A DNA stretch of 64,000 bases from CAKZQX01 sp034437035 (GTDB lineage: Bacteria; Chloroflexota; Chloroflexia; Chloroflexales; Chloroflexaceae), in the NCBI GenBank assembly GCA_034437035.1, contig DAOTUI010000042.1:1-64000 (forward strand). Direction: 5' to 3'. The notes beneath the pieces were generated by a model. The model ran no database searches, was not told the origin of the DNA, and saw only the letters and a program-made list of their open reading frames with translations. A program made the position numbers and the translations under genes. Shown here in pieces: positions 1 through 7,839 of this stretch (positions are counted from its first letter, which is position 1; the number at the start of each line of letters is the position of its first letter).

Positions 1-107
1 GTGCAAAATTTTCAGCAAGAAGATGTCCGATACCGCCCTGCCGGAGGCAAATCGGGCCGTTCTTCCCGGCGAACACCTGGTTTGGAACCGACTGCGTAAC
101 TCGTGTA
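1..107 (+). repeat. Right half of a MITE-like hairpin element (copy A0, cut by window edge)
   Basis: The first 22 bases match the right hairpin arm of the element at 2501-2717 at 18 of 22 positions. They are followed by the family's shared CCGCCCTGCCGGAGGC block (33-48) and the terminal motif CTGCGTAACTCGTGT. The left half lies outside the window. It abuts the next copy head to tail. Confidence 0.7.
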
Positions 108-110
108 TAT

Positions 111-308
111 GACACGAGTTACGCGGTTGACAGGCAAACCGGACGTTTCATGAGATGGAAGCCCGATTCGTCTGCGGCAGCATGGGACGTTTTTTATCTT
201 TTTCACAAAAATTGGCTCTGTGAGCCAAATTTTTGTGAAAAAGGATGTCCAGTTCCGCCCTGCCGGAGGCGACATGTCCTTCTAGGTTCGTGACCGCGTA
301 AGTCGTGT
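111..308 (+). repeat. MITE-like hairpin element, copy A
   Basis: About 197 bp. It starts ACACGAGTTACGCGG and ends GACCGCGTAAGTCGTGT, so the ends form an imperfect terminal inverted repeat of about 17 bp. The centre is a hairpin with arms at 198-218 and 222-243 and loop TGT. The left arm lacks one T relative to perfect pairing. Flanking blocks TCTGCGGCAG and CTGCCGGAGGCGA are also roughly complementary, so the whole element is one nested imperfect palindrome. It contains no gene. Same orientation as copies A0, C and D; copies B and E are inverted. Confidence 0.8.
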
Positions 309-445
309 ATATGAGTCATGATAATAATAAGGGCGTGGTCAGCGTCGGGCGCGCAAACCGCTACCTGCTTCAGTATTGCCAGGAGCGTTGTGCTACGCTA
401 CACTACTCCAGTGAATTTGATCAGCGCCATGGAGGAGATAGAGAT

Positions 446-1069
446 ATGACAGACCCAACTCAGGCTACTGAACTGGACCTGGTTGTCGGTTCGCTCATTA
501 GTATACAACCGGAAGAAGATCGTATTGCGTTTGAAGAAGAGCAGGAAACGGTCGCTGAGTGGCAAGACCAGTTGCGACAGGAGGGCATTCAGGTTGATCT
601 GCTGAACCAACCCGGCACTGAGGTGTGGGAGGGTGGCATCGAAACCATGGGCGCACTCTACCAACTCAGCCGTCTGGCAACCCACCTGGAGCAGGGTAGT
701 GACATCGCCGGAGTGCTCGAGGATGGCCCGGTGATCTATGATGAACTTGACCCGGCAGTGACGAATGTGTGGGATGGCATAGCAACAACACGCTTTCCCC
801 ACCTGGTAAATCTCCAGGGCGTAAATAGTTACTACCTTCCGGCTGATTTCCCTGAACCGGTTATCTTCCCGGTAACAACCGAGGAGGAGGAACAGGATGA
901 GATCTTCTTCGGTTCATCGGTGCGACTCCAGCGAGAACTGACGGACCTGGCAGAACTGCTTAAGCAGGCGCAAGTGTCTACCCGTACCGCCGCCTACCGC
1001 TGCCTGACTGTTCTACGCGAAGCAACCGCACAGAGCGTACAGTACAGTTTGCCCATTATCGTCTGGTAA
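446..1069 (+). CDS. Hypothetical acidic protein, 207 aa
   Basis: I do not recognise a family. The frame is open from 305, but the ATG at 446 is preceded by GGAGGAGATAGA (431-442), a strong ribosome binding site, so I start there. The protein is acidic, with runs of Glu near residues 30-37 and 145-150, and has no signal peptide or membrane segment. The last ~55 residues look helical (RLQRELTDLAELLKQAQ). It lies directly upstream of miaB on the same strand with a 33-bp gap, so the two may be co-transcribed. The region before it is repeat element A, so any promoter must lie within or just after that element. Confidence 0.6.
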   Translation: MTDPTQATELDLVVGSLISIQPEEDRIAFEEEQETVAEWQDQLRQEGIQVDLLNQPGTEVWEGGIETMGALYQLSRLATHLEQGSDIAGVLEDGPVIYDELDPAVTNVWDGIATTRFPHLVNLQGVNSYYLPADFPEPVIFPVTTEEEEQDEIFFGSSVRLQRELTDLAELLKQAQVSTRTAAYRCLTVLREATAQSVQYSLPIIVW

Positions 1070-1102
1070 GTATGCCGTCACATCCGAGGTCAGGTAAGTA
1101 TA

Positions 1103-2491
1103 ATGAACGAAGTTCAATTTGTTGACAAACATGCAGCCATGCTTCCCACATGGCGGGAAGATCGGAACGCCACGCCACGCAGCCGGCGCTACTATGTCTG
1201 GACGGTCGGCTGTCAGATGAATGTATCCGACTCGGAACGACTTGAAGCCGCCTTGCAGGGCGTTGGTTACAGCCCGGCAGCCCGTCCGCATGAGGCCGGC
1301 TTTATCGTGCTCAACTCCTGCAGTGTCCGCGCCAGTGCTGAGGAGCGCATCATTGGGAAGCTGGGCGAACTGCAGCGTATCAAGCGGCAGCATCCTGACA
1401 CCCGCATCGTGCTCTGGGGATGCATGGTCGGTCCAGAGAATGTGTCGATTTTTAAAGAGCGCCTGCCGATGGTTGACTATTTTGTTTCACCGTCGGCAGT
1501 CGATCAGGTTGTGTCACTGGCCCCCAACCCGATCTATCAACTGGATGAGCCGGCACTACCTGTGCGCGACTGGACCAATCCCCCCACATCGGTCTATGTG
1601 CCCATTCAGTATGGCTGTAACATGACCTGCTCCTACTGTGTTATTCCCTTGCGCCGTGGGCGCGAACAGAGTCGCCCGCTGGAAGAGATTGTCGCAGAAG
1701 TCGAGCGTATCGTGGCGCGGGGTGCAAAGGAGATCACGCTGCTGGGGCAGATTGTGGACTCGTGGGGGCATGACCTGCCCGGGCGTCCCGATCTGGCCGA
1801 ACTGCTGACCGCCGTTCACGCGACGCCGAATCTGGCGCGGCTGCGTTTCCTGACATCCCATCCGGCATGGATGACCGACCGGCTCATTGCTACGGTCGCC
1901 GACCTGCCGCGTTGCCGGCACGAGATTAACCTGCCCGTCCAGGCCGGGCATGATGCGCTCCTCAAAATGATGCGTCGGGGCTATACCGTCGCACGTTACC
2001 GCAAACTGGTGGAGAAGATCCGCACGGCTATGCCTGATATAGCGCTGACAACTGATATTATCGTAGGGCATCCCGGTGAGACGCGCGCCCACTTCGAGGC
2101 AACCCTGGCGCTGGTCGAAGAAATCCGCTTCGACAAAGTGCATATCGCCGCATTCTCATCACGGCCCGGCACACTGGCCGCCGAACAGGAAGGCGACCCG
2201 AGCCTGGCTGTACCTGAAGCGGAAAAACAGGCCCGCCGGCAGGAACTGGAGCAACTGCAGGAGCGCATCGCAACGGAGATTAACCGTGCATTCCAGGGAC
2301 GAACCGTCGAAGTCCTGGTCGAAGGCGAGGCCCGAGGTAAGTGGCGTGGGCGTACCGGGGGTAACAAACTGGTTTTCTTTACTCATCCTGACGACTGGAC
2401 CGGGCAACTGGTCCAGGTAGAAATCACCCATACCGGCCCATGGTCGCTTCAGGGTCGTCTCGCAAGTACTGAAGCACCTGGTTTATTATGA
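1103..2491 (+). CDS. miaB: tRNA-2-methylthio-N6-dimethylallyladenosine synthase (MiaB-type methylthiotransferase)
   Basis: A radical SAM methylthiotransferase that adds the 2-methylthio group to i6A37 of tRNAs in the cytoplasm. The N-terminal UPF0004 domain carries the three cluster cysteines C37 (VGCQMN), C73 (NSCSVR) and C107 (GCMVG). The radical SAM motif CxxxCxxC is C172, C176, C179. A C-terminal TRAM-like segment spans about 395-455. The 462-aa length is normal. The family motif GQNVNSYG is changed to GQIVDSWG, so a related methylthiotransferase subtype is possible, but the N-terminal pattern is MiaB-like rather than RimO-like. The ATG at 1103 sits in a TATAATG string; the ATG at 1139 is an alternative start. 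Confidence 0.88.
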   Translation: MNEVQFVDKHAAMLPTWREDRNATPRSRRYYVWTVGCQMNVSDSERLEAALQGVGYSPAARPHEAGFIVLNSCSVRASAEERIIGKLGELQRIKRQHPDTRIVLWGCMVGPENVSIFKERLPMVDYFVSPSAVDQVVSLAPNPIYQLDEPALPVRDWTNPPTSVYVPIQYGCNMTCSYCVIPLRRGREQSRPLEEIVAEVERIVARGAKEITLLGQIVDSWGHDLPGRPDLAELLTAVHATPNLARLRFLTSHPAWMTDRLIATVADLPRCRHEINLPVQAGHDALLKMMRRGYTVARYRKLVEKIRTAMPDIALTTDIIVGHPGETRAHFEATLALVEEIRFDKVHIAAFSSRPGTLAAEQEGDPSLAVPEAEKQARRQELEQLQERIATEINRAFQGRTVEVLVEGEARGKWRGRTGGNKLVFFTHPDDWTGQLVQVEITHTGPWSLQGRLASTEAPGLL

Positions 2492-2500
2492 CTTTGAGTG

Positions 2501-2717
2501 ACAAGAGTTACGCAGTCGGTTTCAAATGAGGTGTTCATCTGGATGAATGGCCCGATGCGCCTCCGGCAGGGCGGAAGAAACCCTCTTTTTGATGAGGATT
2601 TTGCACAAGGTGCAAAATCCTCATCAAAAAGAAACATAATGTACCATGCTGCCGCCGGCGATTCTGCCTTTCACTTGGTCAAACACCCGGTTTGAACGCC
2701 CACCGCGTAACTCATGT
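2501..2717 (-). repeat. MITE-like hairpin element, copy B
   Basis: 217 bp filling the gap between miaB and the TPR gene. Termini are ACAAGAGTTACGCAGTCGG and CACCGCGTAACTCATGT. The central hairpin is perfect: 22-bp arms at 2585-2606 and 2610-2631 with loop AAG. The block CGCCTCCGGCAGGGCGG lies left of the hairpin, so this copy is inverted relative to copy A. No coding content and no recognisable target-site duplication. Confidence 0.85.
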
Positions 2718-2805
2718 AAGTGATAAGAGAGTGTATGTAGTACAACCGTCGCCGTCATACAATCGACACTGATGGAGATGGCAACGGCTTGCCAAGGAGT
2801 AAGAG

Positions 2806-3660
2806 TTGGCACGACATGATGAGAAACAACGGTTGCGCCGCCGTTTGCAAGAGCAGGCCATCGAGTTTGCGGCACACAACCGCTGGAGTGAAGCACTGGA
2901 GATTAACCAGAAGATTCTGACGCTCGGTGAGGATGCCGACACCTTTAACCGGCTGGCAAAGGCCTACATGGAACTGGGGCGCTATAGCGATGCCCATGAT
3001 AACTACCACCAGACGCTGCGACTCAACCCGACCAACACCATTGCACGCAAGAATCTGGCCCGCCTCGATGCGCTCCTGGCTCGCGGCATTGAGAGTTCCC
3101 CCCAGGCCAGAACCGCGCGTCAGCAAGTTGATCTACGGCTCTTCATCACCGAAACCGGCCGAACTGCGCTGACAACGCTGGTGGATGTTCCGCGTAGTGC
3201 AGCCGTGGATGCGCTGGTCACAGGCGAGAAGATGGAGTTTCGCGTCGAGGGGCGGAATGTGCTGGTTATTGATGCCGATGGCAATATCATTGGTCGCCTT
3301 CCGCCAAAGCTGGGTCAGCGCCTCGCCGAACTGATTAGTGGCGGCAATCGCTATATCGCGGCCATTGCCCAGTCTGATCCTCGCCAGTTACGTTTGCTCA
3401 TTCGGGAAACGTACCAGGCTCTCGACCAGCGGGGCCGCATCTCCTTCCCCGGCAAACTGAGCGGCAGCGAGGGGGTCAGCGGATACATTCCCAGTCTGCC
3501 CTATGAGTATGAGACCGATGACCTGCTTGACGAGGAAGAAGTTATCGACGAGCCGGAGGTCGGAAACGAGTATATCAGCGGTGAAGAGGAAGAAGAGGAG
3601 ATTCGCCTCGACTCAATCGAGAAAGATATCAGCGACGATGATGACGCAAATGAAGAATGA
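2806..3660 (+). CDS. Tetratricopeptide-repeat protein with acidic C-terminus
   Basis: 284 aa. The start is TTG at 2806, chosen because AAGGAGT (2794-2800) sits six bases upstream. The next in-frame ATG candidates would remove the first helix. Residues ~12-95 form about two TPR units (EALEINQKILTL, NRLAKAYMELGRYSDA), a protein-interaction scaffold. Residues ~110-215 are a compact mixed domain I cannot assign. The last ~60 residues are very acidic (EEEEEEIRLD, then SDDDDANEE). There is no signal peptide or membrane helix, so it is cytoplasmic. A terminator follows at 3775. Its position before the AAA/CpaF pair suggests an adaptor role, which is inference from context only. Confidence 0.75.
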   Translation: MARHDEKQRLRRRLQEQAIEFAAHNRWSEALEINQKILTLGEDADTFNRLAKAYMELGRYSDAHDNYHQTLRLNPTNTIARKNLARLDALLARGIESSPQARTARQQVDLRLFITETGRTALTTLVDVPRSAAVDALVTGEKMEFRVEGRNVLVIDADGNIIGRLPPKLGQRLAELISGGNRYIAAIAQSDPRQLRLLIRETYQALDQRGRISFPGKLSGSEGVSGYIPSLPYEYETDDLLDEEEVIDEPEVGNEYISGEEEEEEIRLDSIEKDISDDDDANEE

Positions 3661-3774
3661 TACGCTGCCGGATCTTACAGCCGGACGAGTGCCTATAAGC
3701 GTATAGTTCGATAGCTACGCGCCGGTTGGCACTGCTGTACTATTGCTATCTGTATACCAAACCACTATACTCAT

Positions 3775-3812
3775 GCCCAGGCAACGCGATGTTGCCTGGG
3801 CTATTTGTTCTT
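3775..3812 (+). terminator. Rho-independent terminator after the TPR gene
   Basis: A perfect 11-bp stem GCCCAGGCAAC / GTTGCCTGGGC (3775-3785, 3791-3801) with loop GCGAT, followed by TATTTGTTCTT. It separates the TPR gene from the next gene, so the 110-aa protein probably has its own promoter or depends on read-through. Confidence 0.8.
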
Positions 3813-3852
3813 GATCGCAGCATACATATGCGCATCAGGCTGGGAGGTATCC

Positions 3853-4185
3853 ATGGTAGAAGTTACACACAAAGGGAAATATTTTACTCCCCGTGTTAGC
3901 AAGGAACCCGTCGTGGCACTCGTTCGGACGCACGACTATCTGATCACCGGCAGTGTCTACACCCGTCCGGAACAGCGGCTGAAGGATGAGTTGAACAGCG
4001 ATCGTGAACGCTTCCTGGCAGTTACAGAGGCTCAGGTGTACGATCCGAGCGGCGAGCAGTTGTTGTTTGAGAGTAGTTTTCTGCTTATCGCCTACGATCA
4101 TATCGTGTTAATAACGCCTACAGATGCTATCACGCCTACCTCCGGGTCTGCCCAGGTGTACAATGGGTCGAAGGAGGACGTATGA
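3853..4185 (+). CDS. Small conserved-looking protein of unknown function, 110 aa
   Basis: The ATG at 3853 is preceded by GGAGGT (3843-3848); the longer open frame from 3805 overlaps the terminator tail and is not used. The protein looks like a single beta-rich fold (HDYLITGSVYTRPEQRLKD, FLAVTEAQVYD, FLLIAYDHIVLITP) with no membrane segment. The pattern recalls small single-domain proteins common in Chloroflexota, but I cannot name the family with certainty. Its stop overlaps the start of the AAA ATPase by 4 bp (ATGA), so it is translationally coupled to it and likely works with it. Confidence 0.65.
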   Translation: MVEVTHKGKYFTPRVSKEPVVALVRTHDYLITGSVYTRPEQRLKDELNSDRERFLAVTEAQVYDPSGEQLLFESSFLLIAYDHIVLITPTDAITPTSGSAQVYNGSKEDV

Positions 4186-5570
4186 GTCTCCGGCTGCAAC
4201 CCTTTGTACCGGCCGGTGCGCCTCCTCCGGCAGAAACCACGCAGGAACAGAGCGCGCCGCAACTCACAGCCAACCTCCCACCCCAGCCCAACTCTATCGC
4301 TGAGACGGGTCTGAATATGGGCTTTCTCACCGATCTCATCCTGAAGATCGTCTATTTCCATGGCAACATTACGGGGCAGAAACTTGAGGAAGTCACTAAA
4401 CTACCCTTCCTGAATGTTATTGATAAAGTTTTGGAATTCCTCAAACTTGAGGAGTATGTTGATATTGTTGGCGCAGAGGGCGGATTTAGCGAGCGGTCTT
4501 TCCAGTATGTTATTGCCAACAAAGGTCGCGCCAAGGTCCACGAAGTGCTGGACCGTTCACAGTACGCCGGTCCGGCTCCGGTGCCCCTGGATGCATATAT
4601 CAACATGGTTAACCGACAGAGCATTGGCGATATGGTCATTGACCGAACTACCATCCGCGAGGCTTTTAGCCACCTGGTTGTTAGCGAGCGTATGCTGGAT
4701 CGGGTAGGCCCTGCGGCAAACTCTGCCCGTTCACTTTTTCTCTATGGGCCACCGGGCAACGGGAAAACCACCATCGCCGACGGGATTGCCACGATGCTTG
4801 GCGGTTATGTGATTTTGCCCTACACCATAGAAATAGATGGGCAAGTTATTAAGCTCTATGATCCGCTGAACCACAAAATTATCGCCAAACCCAATGTCAC
4901 GCCTATGGAAACCATGGGCGGGTATGGCGAAGAACAACCCGCGAACGGATTTCCGGATGCGCGCTGGATAGTCTGCAAACGGCCGCAGGTGGTCGTTGGT
5001 GGTGAACTCATCCTGGAGCAACTTGAGCTTATTTTCGATCCTATTGCCAAGGTGTATGAAGCACCATTTCAGCTCAAAGCCAATGGCGGGCTCTTTCTGA
5101 TCGACGACTTTGGTCGCCAGAAATGCCGGCCACAAGATCTGCTGAATCGCTGGATCGTGCCGCTAGAGAAAAAGGTAGACTATCTGGCCCTCCAGACCGG
5201 GAAAAAGATTTCCGTACCTTTCGATGTACTCATCGTCTTCTCAACCAATCTCTCGCCCAAAGATCTGGTAGACGATGCATTCCTCCGGCGTATTCGGCAT
5301 AAAATAGAAGTTCCGAACCCGTCACCAAACGAGTTTCGTGAGATCTTCAAACTCGTCTGTAAGGCCAAGAAGATCCCCTACAGTGATGATGGTCTACGCT
5401 ATCTCATTCAGGAACACTATATGAAGTCCGGCAGAGATCTACGCGCCTGTCATCCGCGTGATCTCTGTGATCAGATTCTGGATGAGGCAAAATATCGTAA
5501 TACTGATCCCGCAATGACCCAGGATTTGATTGATCACGCCTGCGAAGCTTACTTCGTGCAGCTTTCTTAA
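4182..5570 (+). CDS. AAA-family ATPase with N-terminal winged-helix-like region
   Basis: 462 aa. A Pro-rich, probably disordered N-terminus (1-40) is followed by a helical region (~42-120) resembling a winged helix. The AAA ATPase core has Walker A GPPGNGKT at 189-196 and Walker B GGLFLIDDFGRQ near 303-314. Sensor-1-like FSTNLSPKDLVDDAFLRRIR then ends in an Arg-finger-type RRIR. The family hydrolyses ATP to remodel partners; the substrate is unknown. It is coupled to the upstream 110-aa gene (4-bp overlap) and followed after 22 bp by a CpaF-type ATPase, so the three likely form one operon. A link to pili, secretion or surface motility is inferred only from the CpaF neighbour. Confidence 0.8.
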   Translation: MSLRLQPFVPAGAPPPAETTQEQSAPQLTANLPPQPNSIAETGLNMGFLTDLILKIVYFHGNITGQKLEEVTKLPFLNVIDKVLEFLKLEEYVDIVGAEGGFSERSFQYVIANKGRAKVHEVLDRSQYAGPAPVPLDAYINMVNRQSIGDMVIDRTTIREAFSHLVVSERMLDRVGPAANSARSLFLYGPPGNGKTTIADGIATMLGGYVILPYTIEIDGQVIKLYDPLNHKIIAKPNVTPMETMGGYGEEQPANGFPDARWIVCKRPQVVVGGELILEQLELIFDPIAKVYEAPFQLKANGGLFLIDDFGRQKCRPQDLLNRWIVPLEKKVDYLALQTGKKISVPFDVLIVFSTNLSPKDLVDDAFLRRIRHKIEVPNPSPNEFREIFKLVCKAKKIPYSDDGLRYLIQEHYMKSGRDLRACHPRDLCDQILDEAKYRNTDPAMTQDLIDHACEAYFVQLS

Positions 5571-5592
5571 CTGCAATTCATAGGAGAAAACG

Positions 5593-7125
5593 ATGTCGCT
5601 GTTAAAACGTCTCGGTGGTCCACCACAGCCCGGTGCCGGCAGCACTCCTTCAGCCCCAGAACCTACACCCGCCGCTACCATCCCGCCACCGAGCGAGCAG
5701 CGCAGCTCGCCCCAGGCTGATAAACCAGCGCCACCCGCCGCAGCCAATACTCCCCCAGCGGCCGCCAAACCCAGCCTGAGCAGCCGGGTAGAGGCTCCGG
5801 CTACCTCCTCATCTGCTATGGCAACCTCGGCCGGCCACGAGGAAATGAAGCAGATGCTGGACCTCTCGCTCTGGGTGGTGGACCGCATTCAGGCTTCGCT
5901 GGGCTCACAAACAGTCCTCAAACAGACGTCCGAAACCGAGCGTCTGCTCCAGGAACGCTTTGCCGCGATTTATCGGCAGGCCAATGCCAATCTACCGGAT
6001 GATAAGGTGAAACATCTCTTCACGATGGTATGTGACGAGTTACTGGGCTTTGGTCCCATTCAGCAACTGCTCAACGACGATAGCGTTAGTGAGGTTATGG
6101 TCAATGGCCCGAACAAGGTTTATATTGAGCAAAAGGGCAAACTGAAACTATCCGCCGTTACCTTTGCCAACGATGAGCATGTGCTCAAAGTGATTGACCG
6201 CATTATTCGTCCACTTGGGCGACGTGTGGACCGTAAATGGCCGATGGTGGACGCACGTTTGCCGGACGGTAGCCGTGTCAATGCGATTATCCCGCCCTGC
6301 GCCATCGACGGCTCAACGATCACTATCCGTAAGTTCAGCAAAAACAAACTCCAGATCAGCGACCTGGTCAAGTTTGGTTCGATCACCTCGGAGATGGCCG
6401 AGTTCCTGGAGGCATGTGTGGTCAGCCGCCTGAATGTTGTTGTTTCGGGTGGTACCGGCTCTGGTAAGACCACTCTGCTCAATGTGCTCTCCAACTTTAT
6501 TCCTTCGGACGAGCGGATTGTCACTATCGAGGATAGTGCCGAACTTCAGCTCGCACAGGATCATGTCGTTCGCCTGGAGGCTAAACCGGCAGAAGTCGAT
6601 GGATCAGGCCGGGTTGCCATTCGTGACCTGGTTATCAACTCGCTGCGTATGCGGCCTGAGCGCGTCGTGATTGGTGAGTGTCGTGGTGGCGAAACGCTGG
6701 ATATGCTCCAGGCAATGAATACCGGTCATGACGGTTCACTGACAACACTTCACGCGAATACGCCCCGTGACGCCATTGCCCGTATGGAAACCATGGCGAT
6801 GATGGCGGGTATGGATCTCCCGGTTCGCGTTATTCGTGAGCAGATTGCCGCCGCCGTCGATCTGATTGTCCAGCAGACCCGCCTGGACGACGGTCAGCGT
6901 AAGGTATCACACATAACCGAAGTACAGGGGATGGAAGGCGATGTCGTCGTCCTTCAGGATATCTTTGTGCTTGATATTAAAGGCAAGACGGCTGAGGGTA
7001 AGATTATGGCTAACCTCAAGCCAACCGGCGTGCGCCCACGCTTCACGCCGCGCCTGGAGTCGCACGGGTTCAAACTGCCGCCGAATATCTTTGGCGCGCA
7101 GGTGCCTGGAGCAAAGAAGTGGTAA
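5593..7125 (+). CDS. cpaF: CpaF-type type II/IV secretion system ATPase
   Basis: 510 aa cytoplasmic hexameric ATPase that normally powers Tad/Flp pilus assembly. The ATG at 5593 follows AGGAGA. Residues 1-75 are Pro/Ala-rich linker. An all-helical N-terminal domain (~80-190) precedes the motor. Walker A GGTGSGKT is at 286-293, the Asp box lies around ERIVTIEDSAELQL, Walker B around RPERVVIGECRGGE, and the His box around GHDGSLTTLHANT. All key residues look intact. Missing from this window are the usual Tad partners (TadB/TadC membrane proteins, prepilin, prepilin peptidase). They may be elsewhere, or the motor serves another machine. Confidence 0.9.
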   Translation: MSLLKRLGGPPQPGAGSTPSAPEPTPAATIPPPSEQRSSPQADKPAPPAAANTPPAAAKPSLSSRVEAPATSSSAMATSAGHEEMKQMLDLSLWVVDRIQASLGSQTVLKQTSETERLLQERFAAIYRQANANLPDDKVKHLFTMVCDELLGFGPIQQLLNDDSVSEVMVNGPNKVYIEQKGKLKLSAVTFANDEHVLKVIDRIIRPLGRRVDRKWPMVDARLPDGSRVNAIIPPCAIDGSTITIRKFSKNKLQISDLVKFGSITSEMAEFLEACVVSRLNVVVSGGTGSGKTTLLNVLSNFIPSDERIVTIEDSAELQLAQDHVVRLEAKPAEVDGSGRVAIRDLVINSLRMRPERVVIGECRGGETLDMLQAMNTGHDGSLTTLHANTPRDAIARMETMAMMAGMDLPVRVIREQIAAAVDLIVQQTRLDDGQRKVSHITEVQGMEGDVVVLQDIFVLDIKGKTAEGKIMANLKPTGVRPRFTPRLESHGFKLPPNIFGAQVPGAKKW

Positions 7126-7276
7126 TGCGTTCGCGCAACTCTGTTCGGTGGGGTCGGCACATTACCGGCCCCTTCCTTATTGCCTGAACATCTGCCTCAC
7201 CGGGTTGCGCCTTTCTACAATCCCTGGTATATTAATCACTACACTGATTTCATCCTACTGCGTCGGAGTTACTGGA

Positions 7277-7699
7277 ATGCATCGCTCCCGGACTGTTATG
7301 CTTGGTCTGGCCGGCGGCATGGTATTGCTGCTACTGGGTATATGTTCCATCTTGTTGGGAATAGTTTTTGTCATCGACACCAGCAACCCCGGCACGGAGA
7401 TGACACTATCTACGGCAATGTGTACCATATTCCTGGGATTACCGTTCTCCATAACAGGTGGTACACTCATGTACATCGGGCTAAAATCGCACCAACGCCG
7501 GCGACAGGAGACGATTGAAGCAAAAATCCTCCAGGCAGTTATATCGCGTGACTACCGGATTACCACAGCAGAAGTTGCTATGCTCACCGATTTATCTCTG
7601 GCCGAGGCGCAAACATACCTGGAAACACAGGCACGCAGCGGCCTGATCTCCGTTGAGGTTGGTGAGAATGGTATGTTGATTTACCACTTCAGCAACTAA
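7277..7699 (+). CDS. Small membrane protein with C-terminal winged-helix-like domain
   Basis: 140 aa. I choose the ATG at 7277 because GGAG (7265-7268) lies eight bases upstream; the frame is open further upstream but overlaps cpaF. Two hydrophobic helices (about 8-33 and 45-67) are followed by a basic KSHQRRR stop-transfer, then a soluble ~70-residue tail. The tail (AKILQAVISRDYRITTAEVAMLTDLSLAEAQTYL, given only in part here by positions ~75-110) reads like a winged-helix fold ending in a beta wing. Family not recognised. A membrane-tethered regulator is possible but is inference. Confidence 0.65.
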   Translation: MHRSRTVMLGLAGGMVLLLLGICSILLGIVFVIDTSNPGTEMTLSTAMCTIFLGLPFSITGGTLMYIGLKSHQRRRQETIEAKILQAVISRDYRITTAEVAMLTDLSLAEAQTYLETQARSGLISVEVGENGMLIYHFSN

Positions 7700-7839
7700 C
7701 CTGCACGTCCCGGCAGTACATTCTTCTGCGGGTAGTCCTCACACAAACTCACACGAACAAGGGAGCGACAAACGCGGGAATACATCATCACAAGATTTTT
7801 ATTCTCTGGTTTCACCAGTTGTAGCTAGACGGTTTACAT

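Noticed and set aside
12..275. Minus-strand 87-aa open frame at the left edge
   Set aside because: It lies entirely in two copies of the hairpin element; its codons are the repeat's own sequence and there is no ribosome binding site.
1099..1104. TATAAT before miaB as its promoter
   Set aside because: It overlaps the start codon and has no -35 box at the right distance.
2585..2631. Hairpin cores of elements A, B and E as rho-independent terminators
   Set aside because: The T-run is at the 5' end of the stem and the A-run at the 3' end on both strands, the reverse of a terminator.
2498..2695. Open frames on both strands between miaB and the TPR gene
   Set aside because: They read through hairpin element B, a palindrome, which naturally gives mirrored open frames.
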